Assembly: GCF_030409945.1 (NCBI RefSeq)
Contig: NZ_JAUFQV010000026.1
Coordinates: 576,875 to 640,874 of the forward strand
DNA length: 64,000 bases
Source of the DNA: Vibrio tapetis subsp. quintayensis
Lineage (GTDB): Bacteria > Pseudomonadota > Gammaproteobacteria > Enterobacterales > Vibrionaceae
Direction: 5' to 3'
Each line of letters begins with the position of its first letter. Position 1 is the first letter of the stretch. Positions 1-8,574 of this stretch are shown piece by piece. A program made the translations under genes and the position numbers. The notes beneath the pieces are model-generated. The model searched no databases. It was not told the DNA's origin and saw nothing but the letters and a program-made list of their open reading frames with translations.

Positions 1-1
1 A

Positions 2-325
2 CAACGACTTATTGATGACTATCAGCCAGAGTGGTTTTATTGGGTGTATCAAGACGGGGTGAAAGTAGGGCTGGTCTGTTATAAACCCTATGAAGATGCT
101 TTCCATGTTCACTTGCTGATCATCTTGAATGACCATCAGGGCAAAGCGATAGGGGGTCGCGTCATGGCGAAAATTGAAACGCAAGCCCACGACGAAAACA
201 AAAAGCGAATCACCCTATCAAGCTTTAGGCGTAACCACGGTGCTATAAAGTTCTACCAAAATCTGGGTTATAAACGCGTTAGTGATGAGGCTGATTTTGT
301 ATCTCTTAGGTTGTCTTTTATATAA
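2..325 (+). CDS. GNAT family N-acetyltransferase, 5'-truncated by window edge
   Basis: Probable acetyl-CoA-dependent N-acetyltransferase of unknown substrate. The reading frame is open from the first bases of the window, so the GTG at 44 is unlikely to be the true start and the N-terminus lies outside. The visible part has the GNAT core: a QGKAIGG acetyl-CoA pyrophosphate-binding loop, then beta5/alpha4 ending in the typical AIKFYQNLGYK segment. About 107 residues are present against roughly 150 for the family. It is followed after 73 bp by a second, unrelated-looking GNAT gene on the same strand. Confidence 0.75.
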   Translation, partial: QRLIDDYQPEWFYWVYQDGVKVGLVCYKPYEDAFHVHLLIILNDHQGKAIGGRVMAKIETQAHDENKKRITLSSFRRNHGAIKFYQNLGYKRVSDEADFVSLRLSFI

Positions 326-398
326 CTTAGCTTGTCCGTTATATAACAACGGCCGTATAGGGCTTGCGGCAAAGCATTATTAGGGAGTAGTAGTTTAG

Positions 399-869
399 AT
401 GGTTATTATTGAAAAGCTGACCGATGTTCGGCGAGCAGAAGCGTGTGCGTTAAGTGTGAAAGAACAACAAGGGCAATTTACCGTAGACAATATCGGTGAG
501 TTCTTACCAACACTGCCTGACACTAAAATGCCACACCTGATCTTAGATAATGATGTTGTGGTGGGCTTTTTTGTGTTTGATGCCGCTTATTCCGATGAGT
601 ACGAGTTTTGTCCAGAAAACGTTTTAGGCGTGCGGGCACTGCTTATTGATCACCACTACCAAGGACGAGGCATTGCGGGTAAGGCGATAAGCCAAATGGG
701 CAATTTTGCTAAAATGCATTACCCCGAATTTGTTGCGCTCTATCTAACCGTAAATTGTAGGAACATGCCTGCATTTGAGTGCTACAGAAAATACGGGTTT
801 GAAGATACAAACGAGTTATATGAAGGCGGCCCAGTGGGCCCACAACATATAATGAGACAGTTTTTATAG
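399..869 (+). CDS. GNAT family N-acetyltransferase
   Basis: Complete 156-residue GNAT protein with unknown substrate. The acetyl-CoA loop reads YQGRGIAGKAI (about residues 86-96), preceded by the beta4 strand VRALLIDHHY, and the C-terminal helix NMPAFECYRKYGF closes the fold. It has no signal peptide and is presumably cytosolic. A GGGAG ribosome-binding site lies ahead of the ATG. It may be co-transcribed with the preceding acetyltransferase. The substrate cannot be read from the sequence. Confidence 0.85.
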   Translation: MVIIEKLTDVRRAEACALSVKEQQGQFTVDNIGEFLPTLPDTKMPHLILDNDVVVGFFVFDAAYSDEYEFCPENVLGVRALLIDHHYQGRGIAGKAISQMGNFAKMHYPEFVALYLTVNCRNMPAFECYRKYGFEDTNELYEGGPVGPQHIMRQFL

Positions 870-923
870 ACTCGGACTCTATCAAGCCTATTGATAACCA
901 TTCCGACGGATAAGGAAAATAAT

Positions 924-1313
924 ATGATCACTGGTGAGTGTTTTTGTGGAGAAATCCAATACGAAGTTGACGGTAAACTGAAAGACGCACGTTCGTGTCA
1001 TTGTTCAAGGTGTCGTAAAGCATTCAGTGCCCAAGCTTCAGCTTATGCGCTCGTTGAAGCCAGTGAGTTCAAGTGGGTATCAGGAGAGTCATTACTAACG
1101 GCTTACATTGGCAAACATGGTTTTGGTTTAAAGTTTTGCAGTCAATGCGGCTCGACGTTGGTTGGCGTCTATCAGGGTGAAGTACATGGCGTGACGTTAG
1201 GTTGCGTTAATGGCAGCCCTAAAATAGAACTCGCGAGGCATATTTACGTCGGGTCTAAAGCCTCATGGGAAGTCATTGCTAAAGGCGTACCGCAGTACGA
1301 TACGGTTCCGTAG
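924..1313 (+). CDS. GFA family protein (glutathione-dependent formaldehyde-activating enzyme-like)
   Basis: Small zinc-binding protein of the GFA/CENP-V fold. The cysteine motifs are CFCG near the N-terminus, CHCSRCRKAF and FCSQCGSTL, which together form the two usual zinc sites. The ATG at 924 is preferred over the TTG at 891 because an AAGGA-type ribosome-binding site precedes it and the protein then begins MITGECFCG, the usual GFA beginning. Length is 129 residues. Family membership is clear; formaldehyde or glutathione chemistry is proven for very few members, so function is not assigned. Confidence 0.85.
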   Translation: MITGECFCGEIQYEVDGKLKDARSCHCSRCRKAFSAQASAYALVEASEFKWVSGESLLTAYIGKHGFGLKFCSQCGSTLVGVYQGEVHGVTLGCVNGSPKIELARHIYVGSKASWEVIAKGVPQYDTVP

Positions 1314-1336
1314 CACAGCGTATAGATAGAAACAGT

Positions 1337-1369
1337 AAAAAAAAGAGCGAGAACCTGATGGGTGCTCGC
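1337..1369 (-). terminator. Intrinsic terminator of the NSS transporter gene
   Basis: Read on the minus strand, a hairpin GCGAGCACC / GGTTCTCGC (one internal mismatch, 5-nt loop) is followed by TC and a run of eight T. It lies 70 bp beyond the stop codon of the minus-strand transporter and faces the convergent GFA gene. Confidence 0.65.
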
Positions 1370-1439
1370 CCTTATTTTGGGCTTAAGGTCTATGTTAACT
1401 GACTAAATTGATTGGACCTAAGTAATCGTTCTGGTTTGC

Positions 1440-2873
1440 TTATAGCTTCTTAGAAGCGAAGCCACCAAGAGCGATGATACCAATACCCACTAGCATGATT
1501 TCGCCTTTGCCACTGTCGAAGCCTGCCTTAATACCAGCAATTGCAACGATTGCGATAGCAAATGGAATCACGTATTTAACCAAGTTGTACCAAAGGCCAA
1601 ACAGTGGGAATGACACTTCGCCATCGTTTGTGATTTCTTTTTCTAGTTCTTCGCGGTTTAGACGCCAGCCAGCGAAGATACAAAGTAGTAAACCACCCAC
1701 AGCTAGGAAGATCTTATCTGTCAGCAAGTCGAAGATATCAAACGCACCCGTACCGAATAGCGTTGGACCGACACCACCAAGAGAAAGAGACGCGAACACA
1801 CAAAGTGTCGCCATCACCGCACTCGCTGAGAATACAGCGGTAGGGCGCTTCATGCCTTTTTCATCAATTAAGTAAGAAACAACCACTTCTAGTAAAGAGA
1901 TAGAAGAAGTTAATGCTGCAACGCTTAATCCAACAAAGAATAGCAGTGCGAACATTAGGCCAATCATACCACCCATTTCAGCAAATAGCTGAGGGACGAC
2001 AACGAATACCAAACCAGGGCCTGCAGCAGGTTCCATACCAAATGCAAACATTGCAGGGAACATTGCAACACCCGCAAGAATCGCGACACACGTATCCATT
2101 GCGGTAACCATAGCGGTCGTTTGAACTAGGTTTTCTTTCTTCTTAAGGTAGCTGCCGTATGTGATCATACAACCCATACCCAGACTTAGAGAGAAGAATG
2201 CTTGACCTAGCGCTGCTAAAACAACGCTGCTGTCTACTTTAGAGAAGTCGGGACTGAATAGGAACTCAAGACCAGCACTTGCTCCTGGTAGGCTCATACC
2301 TTTTATTGCAACAACGACAAGGATGATGAATAACAAAGGCATCAAAATCTTGCCCGCTTTCTCGATACCACCAGAAATACCACGGATAACCACCACGATA
2401 TTAAGAAGTAGGTAAAGTCCCATCCACATGAGTGGTTCAATTGGGTTTGAGATAAAGCTACCAAAGCTATCGCCAATGGCATCCGGCGTACTGAGTAAGC
2501 CCGTTGCTATTTTGTAGATGTAAGCGATCGACCAACCGCCAACCACAGGGTAGAAACCCATGATAAGCAAGCCGCTGACTACGCCAATAACGCCAATGAA
2601 ACTCCAGCGGCGATCTTTAGATTTAAAGGCACCTACAGCAGATAAACCTGTTTTTCGGCCAACTGCAAACTCAGTTAGCATGACACTAAAACCAATAGTG
2701 ATAACGAAAAGCAGATAAATGGCAACAAATGCGCCACCGCCACTTTCACCTGCGGTGTAAGGGAATTTCCAAATATTACCAAGACCAACAGCAGAACCTG
2801 CTGCAGCCATAACGAATCCTATTTTTGAGCCCCATTTATCACGGGGCTTAGTGTTTGTAGTACTAGTAGCCAC
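1440..2873 (-). CDS. Sodium-dependent transporter, NSS (SNF) family
   Basis: Inner-membrane sodium symporter of the neurotransmitter:sodium symporter family (LeuT fold), probably importing an amino acid or amine. The first helix carries the signature SAVGLGNIWKFPY, whose unwound centre binds substrate and Na+. About 11-12 hydrophobic segments follow, and the length of 477 is typical of bacterial members. The start is a GTG with a GGAG ribosome-binding site 6 bp upstream. It is transcribed alone, with a terminator at its end. The substrate is not deducible. Confidence 0.9.
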   Translation of the reverse strand: MATSTTNTKPRDKWGSKIGFVMAAAGSAVGLGNIWKFPYTAGESGGGAFVAIYLLFVITIGFSVMLTEFAVGRKTGLSAVGAFKSKDRRWSFIGVIGVVSGLLIMGFYPVVGGWSIAYIYKIATGLLSTPDAIGDSFGSFISNPIEPLMWMGLYLLLNIVVVIRGISGGIEKAGKILMPLLFIILVVVAIKGMSLPGASAGLEFLFSPDFSKVDSSVVLAALGQAFFSLSLGMGCMITYGSYLKKKENLVQTTAMVTAMDTCVAILAGVAMFPAMFAFGMEPAAGPGLVFVVVPQLFAEMGGMIGLMFALLFFVGLSVAALTSSISLLEVVVSYLIDEKGMKRPTAVFSASAVMATLCVFASLSLGGVGPTLFGTGAFDIFDLLTDKIFLAVGGLLLCIFAGWRLNREELEKEITNDGEVSFPLFGLWYNLVKYVIPFAIAIVAIAGIKAGFDSGKGEIMLVGIGIIALGGFASKKL

Positions 2874-3288
2874 GGTATCTCCATCTTTTTGTTGTGTGCA
2901 TCTGTACTCAGTGTCTTAAAAAAGGGTGTACATTCATCGATACGAAGAAGTGTTCATAAATGTGTACAAGTATTAGAATTATCAATGACGACTGAGTGGT
3001 GACAAGTAAAACAGTTCATGGTTACAGATGAAAGCCCCCAAAGTGTAATAATCTGACATTTGTCGTGTTTATGCTGCTAAGTGCTGATTATTTGTTCACT
3101 GCATCATCAAATTGTCGAAAAATTGCTTATATGCAATTGTTTGTAATCGGGCGGAGAGCTTACATTTTATGAAGTAATTGAAGTGAGGTAGACAAATAAA
3201 TAGGAGGTAAAATAGCTAGAAATAGTTTGATGGCTTAGCTGAAATCGGCTTAAACCATCAAACGTGGACGTCTAAAAATAATTTTTTG
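2874..3288. other. Intergenic region between NSS transporter and ABC importer operon
   Basis: 415 bp without a convincing gene. It should hold the NSS promoter at its left end and the 3' end of the ABC operon at its right. An inverted repeat TTTGATGG (3226-3233) / CCATCAAA (3255-3262) could form a stem downstream of the ABC ATPase gene, but no T-run follows it on the minus strand, so a terminator is uncertain. I see nothing else. Confidence 0.5.
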
Positions 3289-4671
3289 CTAGAGTGTAAT
3301 GATACGGTGACATGTTTTTGATAGTACTTGAGGCTCATGGCTGATTAAGACCAGAGCACATCCTATTTCTTGAGTGAGTTCGACAATCAATTGCAAAGTA
3401 TTCGCAGCTGTTATCGGATCTAGCCTTGAAGTTGGCTCATCGGCAATGAGTAGTGCAGGCTTCATCAATAATGCACGTAAAATGGCAAATCGTTGCAATT
3501 CTCCACCTGAAACTTGAGTGGCGGGGCGTCCTAGCAACTTTTTCGAGAGCTTTAAACGCGTAAGTAGTGGGTCGATATCATCAACAGAAATTTGATGACG
3601 TGAACATAGGTCATCGAGTAACACTTGCAATGATACGCTTTTTGCCATTGCGCTTGGAGGATCTTGATACAACTTCAGCGCTTGGCCAGAGCGCAGTTTG
3701 CGATGCCGCTTGATGACACCTTGGGACGGCGGTATCAATCCAAGCAACGTGTCTGCAAGGCTTGATTTACCGCTGCCACTATCGCCACTAATACCAAGGA
3801 TTTCTCCTTCCGACAAAGTGAACGCTAGATCAGAGAACAGCTCGTTGTTCCCCCTCGTAACGCTAAGGCCTTTTACGCTGATAAGTGGCTCATTCAAATG
3901 TGGCTTTTTTAATGTATTCCAATGCTGAGGATCGGCCTGTATGAGCGCCTTGGTGTAATCAGATTTTGGAGAGTTCAGTACCGTGTCACTTGAACCGCGT
4001 TCTTGTATCTGCCCTTGTTTCATTACAATGATTTCGCCACCAAGACGGCGAGCGACTTCGACATCATGCGTGATAGTGATCACTGAAGCGGTTTTTTTTT
4101 GACGAAGTAACTGCTCGATGATGTCGTCTCTTCGTGAGATATCTAACCCTTTTGTTGGCTCGTCCGCTATTAAGATCCGGGTGCTATTTTGAGTGGCACA
4201 TAAATAGGACACCCGTTGGGCCATTCCACCTGAAAGCTGATGTGGGTACTTATCAATATCAGCAGAAAGCCCCACGCCTGCAAATGCTTGTTCGGTCAAG
4301 CTGTTCGCGTTTTGGTTATCGTTGCGAACGAGTTGATGAACTTCGCTCACTTGTTCTTTTGAACTCATCACGGGGTTCAGTGCATACCAGGGCTCTTGCG
4401 GCAATACGGCTAAGTCTCTTCCCCAAAGGGCTTCGATGTCAGATTTCGAGCGTTGGCTGTGATCTTTGTCAAACAGTACGATATTCCCTTGGGACTGAAG
4501 TGCTTCTGGTAACGTGCCGATGATGGCATGGGCCAGTAAGCTTTTGCCTGAGCCTGTTTCACCTAAAATAGTGACTGCTTGATGCTGGCTCAATTGAAAC
4601 GACAGATTGCTGACTAATGCCGTATCTTGATCGAATATGGAGAGCGATTGCACATCTAATAATATGCTCAT
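3289..4671 (-). CDS. Nik/Opp-type ABC importer, fused double ATP-binding protein
   Basis: Energising subunit with two complete nucleotide-binding domains in one chain, equivalent to a DppD-DppF or NikD-NikE fusion. Domain 1 has Walker A GETGSGKS, signature LSGGMAQR and Walker B LIADEPTKGLD. Domain 2 has GDSGSGKSS, VSGGELQR and LIADEPTSRLD. The start at 4671 (MSILLDVQ) is chosen over the upstream ATG at 4749 because it overlaps the permease stop by ATGA, has a GAGG-type ribosome-binding site, and 26 extra residues would otherwise lie inside the permease gene. The protein has 460 residues. It is the last gene of a four-gene operon. Confidence 0.9.
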   Translation of the reverse strand: MSILLDVQSLSIFDQDTALVSNLSFQLSQHQAVTILGETGSGKSLLAHAIIGTLPEALQSQGNIVLFDKDHSQRSKSDIEALWGRDLAVLPQEPWYALNPVMSSKEQVSEVHQLVRNDNQNANSLTEQAFAGVGLSADIDKYPHQLSGGMAQRVSYLCATQNSTRILIADEPTKGLDISRRDDIIEQLLRQKKTASVITITHDVEVARRLGGEIIVMKQGQIQERGSSDTVLNSPKSDYTKALIQADPQHWNTLKKPHLNEPLISVKGLSVTRGNNELFSDLAFTLSEGEILGISGDSGSGKSSLADTLLGLIPPSQGVIKRHRKLRSGQALKLYQDPPSAMAKSVSLQVLLDDLCSRHQISVDDIDPLLTRLKLSKKLLGRPATQVSGGELQRFAILRALLMKPALLIADEPTSRLDPITAANTLQLIVELTQEIGCALVLISHEPQVLSKTCHRIITL

Positions 4672-5462
4672 GCCTCTTTTCCTTTTGCTAGAAGATGAAA
4701 ACTGACCACCAATAAAAACACAACGATGACTGGTTGAATCAGTACCCATGGTGCCTGGTGGTAGTAACGAAAGAGTTCAACCATCATGAGGCCCAATTCT
4801 GCCTGTGGTGGCCTAAGCCCAACATAAAGAAACCCGATGGAAGCCAGTGCTAAAATGGCGTTACCTGCTCCAAAGCAGCCTAGAGTGAATAGGTCATGTT
4901 TGAGAGACGGCCATAAATGTCGTTTAAATAGGTAAACCATGCTAAAGCCATAGAGTTTAGATGCCTCTACTTCTGGTGATTCGAGCAAGCTTAACGTGCG
5001 GCTTCTCACGACTCTGAAATACTCTACCCATAGCATGAGAGAGATGGCGAAATAGAGCACCATAAACGACCCGGGGATCATGGCGCCGAATAGCAACACG
5101 AGTATTAAGCCTGGCAATGCAAGTAGCATGTTAACTAACCATGATAAAGACTTATCCCACCATCCGCCTTTCCAAGCTGCAATTACTCCGGTGATTAAGC
5201 CAAGTACAGCGGAGGTGGTGACACTGATCAACGCCATGATGATCGATGTGCTGATGGCGCTTGTTAGTCGGGTAAAGTTACTTCTTCCATACTGATCTCT
5301 ACCAAAGGGTTCAGCCCACGTTGGGCTTTCAAATGCTAGGGTTAAGTGCTGTTTGGCAATGTCTCCTTGGAAAAACAACTTTTCAGCGACGACGAGGAGA
5401 AACAACATGGCTAGGATGGTCAGCCCTGTTAACTGAGCACGAGAGAATGTGTTCTTAATCAC
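4668..5462 (-). CDS. Nik/Opp-type ABC importer permease (DppC/NikC-like)
   Basis: Second membrane subunit of the importer. An N-terminal helix is followed by a BPD_transp_1 domain with about five more membrane segments. The cytoplasmic coupling (EAA) region around VEASKLYGFSMVYLFKRHLWP contacts the ATPase. It begins with GTG, overlapping the preceding permease stop by 4 bp (GTGA), and ends in a 4-bp ATGA overlap with the ATPase, so translation is probably coupled across the operon. 264 residues, slightly short for DppC. Confidence 0.9.
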   Translation of the reverse strand: MIKNTFSRAQLTGLTILAMLFLLVVAEKLFFQGDIAKQHLTLAFESPTWAEPFGRDQYGRSNFTRLTSAISTSIIMALISVTTSAVLGLITGVIAAWKGGWWDKSLSWLVNMLLALPGLILVLLFGAMIPGSFMVLYFAISLMLWVEYFRVVRSRTLSLLESPEVEASKLYGFSMVYLFKRHLWPSLKHDLFTLGCFGAGNAILALASIGFLYVGLRPPQAELGLMMVELFRYYHQAPWVLIQPVIVVFLLVVSFHLLAKGKEA

Positions 5463-6436
5463 GCCGCCACCTCTTCAGATTTGCTGTTACTGTCAGGTTC
5501 ATTTGACTGCTTTAACCTTGGATCCAACCAATATTGGAGTAGATCGATCAGGGTATTAATAAAGACAAACATTAACCCCATAATCAAGGCTGAACCTTGG
5601 ATCATTGGAATATCTCTTCGGAATATGGCATGAGAAAGTGCATGGCCAATACCGGGCCATGAAAATAATGACTCAATCATGATAATGCCCTCGATAAGGC
5701 TGACTGCTTGAATCGCGATAAAAGCAATCACAGGTAACGCAATATTTAATGGTGCGTGACGCTGGAATGCTTGTTCTTGAGTGAGGCCTTTCAGGCGAGC
5801 GAATTGAAAATAAGGAGATCGCAATACATTCAGAGTCGAGTTTCTGATCATTCGGTTAGACATGGCAGCCAAACTTAGCGCTAACGCAAATGCTGGCAGA
5901 ATAATAAACTTAGCTTCACCAAACCCAGCAACTGGCAACCATCTTAGGTGTAATGAAAATACAATCACTAGCACTAAACCAATCAAGAACACAGGCTGAG
6001 CTTTCAAGGCGATAGAGGCAAATAGACCAAATTGGTCACCAAATTTATTGGCACGCTGACCACAATAAATGCCAATAGGAATGGCAATCAGTAAGGAGAT
6101 GAAAGTTGCAACGGCGGCAAGTAATAACGAGTGACCTAGTTGATGAGCAATGTCATTGATGACGGGCTCGCCACTGACCAGCGAATTACCTAAATTGAAA
6201 TGAACAAGATCCCATAACCATTGGAAGTACATTTCAAAGCCAGACCTATCCAAACCCAATTCGTCACGTACGGACGTCGCGGCGTCTGCGGTAACGTAAT
6301 CGTAGCCATAACGACCTGCCGCAATGCGGTAGGCCATGTCTCCGGGGATAAGTCGCATCAGAATAAAAGTGACAGTGCCGACAGACCAAGCGACAAACAT
6401 CGCTTGGTACAGGCGCTGCAGTAAGATTTTAGTCAT
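5459..6436 (-). CDS. Nik/Opp-type ABC importer permease (DppB/NikB-like)
   Basis: First membrane subunit of the importer. The N-terminus VGTVTFILMRLIPGD is the hallmark of DppB/OppB/NikB proteins. It continues with a large periplasmic loop and a BPD_transp_1 domain whose coupling segment is near FARLKGLTQEQAFQRHA. 325 residues, standard length. It overlaps the end of the binding-protein gene by 8 bp. The C-terminus is polar and serine-rich (SNEPDSNSKSEEVAA). Confidence 0.92.
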   Translation of the reverse strand: MTKILLQRLYQAMFVAWSVGTVTFILMRLIPGDMAYRIAAGRYGYDYVTADAATSVRDELGLDRSGFEMYFQWLWDLVHFNLGNSLVSGEPVINDIAHQLGHSLLLAAVATFISLLIAIPIGIYCGQRANKFGDQFGLFASIALKAQPVFLIGLVLVIVFSLHLRWLPVAGFGEAKFIILPAFALALSLAAMSNRMIRNSTLNVLRSPYFQFARLKGLTQEQAFQRHAPLNIALPVIAFIAIQAVSLIEGIIMIESLFSWPGIGHALSHAIFRRDIPMIQGSALIMGLMFVFINTLIDLLQYWLDPRLKQSNEPDSNSKSEEVAA

Positions 6437-7955
6437 CTAACTGCATCTCCGAAATGCGGTAATTAATCTCGAAAGGGTCGAAAGTGAAGTCGCTTACCCG
6501 ATTATTTACTGCAACCAATTGGCGATAGTAAGTAATTGGGATAAGCGGCATTTCATTGGCTAGCAGTTGCGCAGCTTTGGTTGAAAGCTCTCGATAATGT
6601 TGTTGATCCATTTCAGATGAAAGTTGGTTAAGGATCTGAGTAAACTCTGCGGACTCCCAGTTTGTCGGGCCCCAACCTGACCCTTTTTTGGTCGCGAAGT
6701 CGCGCATTAGCAGTGGCAGAGGATCGGCCAGTGTTCCGAAGTTACGGGCGATCAGTGCCATTTCTAACGTCCCATCATGATGTTTTGCTGGCACGGCACT
6801 CGAATTGTCGATTGAAATCTGCATATCCACACCCAATTCACGAAGTTGCGCTTGCAGCGCTGTTGCGATCAGCGGTAGCTCAGGACGGTCAGAATAAGTG
6901 ACTAGCTGAATTTTGAAAATCTCTCCGTTCTTTTCAAGTAACTGCTCAGAGTTAAGCTCCCAACCTTGAGATGACATAAGCGCCTGTGCTTCAGATAGGC
7001 CTCGGTGTGATGCGGGTAAGTTGTCTGCATGCCATGCACCAAGTGCAGGAGAAAACAATTGGTAAGCTTGTGAACCTGGCAGTCTTAATACCGAATTAGC
7101 AATACCATCACGGTCGATGGCTAAGCTCAACGCTTTACGAATATCGGCATGATTGAGGAATTTGTGTTCGTTGTTCAGTTTAATCAACACGGTACGAGGC
7201 ATGGATTCAACATGCAGTTTTAGGTTATCTGCCTGTTGTAAATTCGCCATACTCACAGGGTCAACCGTATAAACGATATCGGCTTGGCCGCTTTGAGCAA
7301 GTAAGGTCCGGCTTTCTGTACGGTGGCCCGCAAGGTAGCTGACCTGATCTATTTTGGCTTTCTCTTTCCAGTAATCTTCATAGCGAGAGACGGTAGCTTT
7401 GTGGGGAGGGGTTAACTCTTTAACCTGGTAAGGGCCAGTACCGGCTATCTTAATACCAGCTTCATTTTGATCGATATTGGTAACGATTGCGGTTGTGTAA
7501 TGGGCGAGTACAGACGTCAGAGGTCGATAAGGTTTCGTTAAGGTAATCACTACGTCATTGTTTTCGGCGAAGATGGTGGCAACGGGTACGTGTCGCATTA
7601 CTCCGGGTTTGCTTTTTGCGGCTCTCAAAGACTCAACAACCGAGAGGGCGGTCAGAGGGGTGTCATCATGAAACTTGATGTTATCGCGAATGGCAAAACG
7701 CCATGTCAGCCCATCTTGCGACTGGGTCCAGCTTTTTGCTAATAGCGGGAAAGGTTCGGCGTTTTCATTAATTCCAACTAGCGCTTCGACAACTTGTAGC
7801 CGAGAAAATAAGAAACCGTCTTTCGACATATCTTGGCTGTTAAATTCAAATGGCCCTGATATCGCAAGTGTTGTGGGTTTTGAATTGGGTTGAATGAACC
7901 AAGCGGTACTCGCCACGATGGTGAGCAGTAATAAAAGTATCCATTTTTTATTCAT
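6429..7955 (-). CDS. ABC importer solute-binding protein, SBP_bac_5 (NikA/CntA/DppA-like)
   Basis: Periplasmic binding protein of 508 residues for the importer encoded downstream. A short hydrophobic N-terminus (WILLLLLTIVASTAWF) serves as signal peptide or anchor; no lipobox cysteine is seen. The family core is clear: LLAKSWTQSQDGLTWRF, IKFHDDTPLTA, GTGPYQVKEL and RKALSLAIDRDG. The overall pattern looks closer to NikA/CntA nickel or metallophore binders than to peptide binders, but this is an impression. First gene of the operon, directly behind two palindromes resembling metalloregulator sites. Possible cargo: chelated nickel or zinc, or peptides. Confidence 0.88.
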   Translation of the reverse strand: MNKKWILLLLLTIVASTAWFIQPNSKPTTLAISGPFEFNSQDMSKDGFLFSRLQVVEALVGINENAEPFPLLAKSWTQSQDGLTWRFAIRDNIKFHDDTPLTALSVVESLRAAKSKPGVMRHVPVATIFAENNDVVITLTKPYRPLTSVLAHYTTAIVTNIDQNEAGIKIAGTGPYQVKELTPPHKATVSRYEDYWKEKAKIDQVSYLAGHRTESRTLLAQSGQADIVYTVDPVSMANLQQADNLKLHVESMPRTVLIKLNNEHKFLNHADIRKALSLAIDRDGIANSVLRLPGSQAYQLFSPALGAWHADNLPASHRGLSEAQALMSSQGWELNSEQLLEKNGEIFKIQLVTYSDRPELPLIATALQAQLRELGVDMQISIDNSSAVPAKHHDGTLEMALIARNFGTLADPLPLLMRDFATKKGSGWGPTNWESAEFTQILNQLSSEMDQQHYRELSTKAAQLLANEMPLIPITYYRQLVAVNNRVSDFTFDPFEINYRISEMQLDD

Positions 7956-7976
7956 CGTAATCTCATATTAATTGTT

Positions 7977-7993
7977 ATGTTATATCATAACAG
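7977..7993. promoter_or_regulatory. Zur-box-like palindrome ahead of ABC importer operon
   Basis: ATGTTATATCATAACAG compares with the gammaproteobacterial Zur core ATGTTATANTATAACAT at all but two fixed positions. It is centred about 30 bp upstream of the binding-protein start codon, where a repressor would block transcription. The comparison uses a remembered consensus; no matrix score was computed. Confidence 0.5.
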
Positions 7994-8004
7994 CAAATTC
8001 TGAT

Positions 8005-8019
8005 TGATAACGGTTATCA
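8005..8019. promoter_or_regulatory. Fur-like 7-1-7 palindrome ahead of ABC importer operon
   Basis: TGATAACGGTTATCA is a perfect 7-1-7 inverted repeat. It has the layout of the Fur half-site pair TGATAAT-N-ATTATCA, with one symmetrical substitution per arm. It lies 11 bp beyond the Zur-like palindrome, about 50 bp from the start codon. It could be a second operator or belong to another regulator. Confidence 0.4.
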
Positions 8020-8158
8020 TGTCCAGCTCAAATTACTTATTTATAAAATTAAAATCTTGGCGTATTGAGTACGGTTAATTAAATGTAATTCAACGGAATG
8101 GAAAGGTTACGGAAGGTGGCAAGGCGTAGGATAGAAAGGGTAAAAAAGCGAGCGTCAA

Positions 8159-8190
8159 TAAAAAAGCTCATGGGTAATCACCATGAGCTC
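8159..8190 (-). terminator. Intrinsic terminator after the 82-aa hypothetical gene
   Basis: On the minus strand AGCTCATGG pairs perfectly with CCATGAGCT over a 7-nt loop and is followed by six T. It lies 27 bp beyond the stop codon of the minus-strand gene that begins at 8465. Confidence 0.85.
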
Positions 8191-8216
8191 TTTGTTTTGA
8201 TCGGTAGGTAGAACGG

Positions 8217-8465
8217 TTAGTGTGGGCGTTTTGGGCCGTTACGGACTAACTCTTTACCGTTATCGTATACTTCTTGTGTAACCCAGCGACCCAGTAGCAA
8301 CTTATGCTTGCTGTCAAAAACCGCGATGAATGGGCGGCCGTCAGAGTTGTTTTTTGCCAAGCCAATGCCTTCAACACCTTGTAAACCAAAGCCACCATTT
8401 TCAACCATCAGCATGAAAGCTTCTAGTTCGCCAAGGCTGTCTATAATACCGAGTTCGTCATTCAT
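8217..8465 (-). CDS. Conserved hypothetical small protein (82 aa)
   Basis: I do not recognise this family. The product is a small soluble protein with an acidic N-terminal half (NDELGIIDSLGELEAFMLMVENG) and a C-terminal half with beta-strand character (PFIAVFDSKHKLLLGRWVTQEVY) ending in basic residues. It has no signal peptide or membrane segment. It has its own intergenic region and a good terminator, which supports a real single-gene unit. Confidence 0.7.
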   Translation of the reverse strand: MNDELGIIDSLGELEAFMLMVENGGFGLQGVEGIGLAKNNSDGRPFIAVFDSKHKLLLGRWVTQEVYDNGKELVRNGPKRPH

Positions 8466-8574
8466 ATTTTTTGCTCTTCGTTCTTTGCCAAAAGAAGTGA
8501 TTTAACACCCTTTCTCATTAATTAATTGCGCGTACTTTACCTGTGATGGCACTAAATTGATACATTTCGACCGT

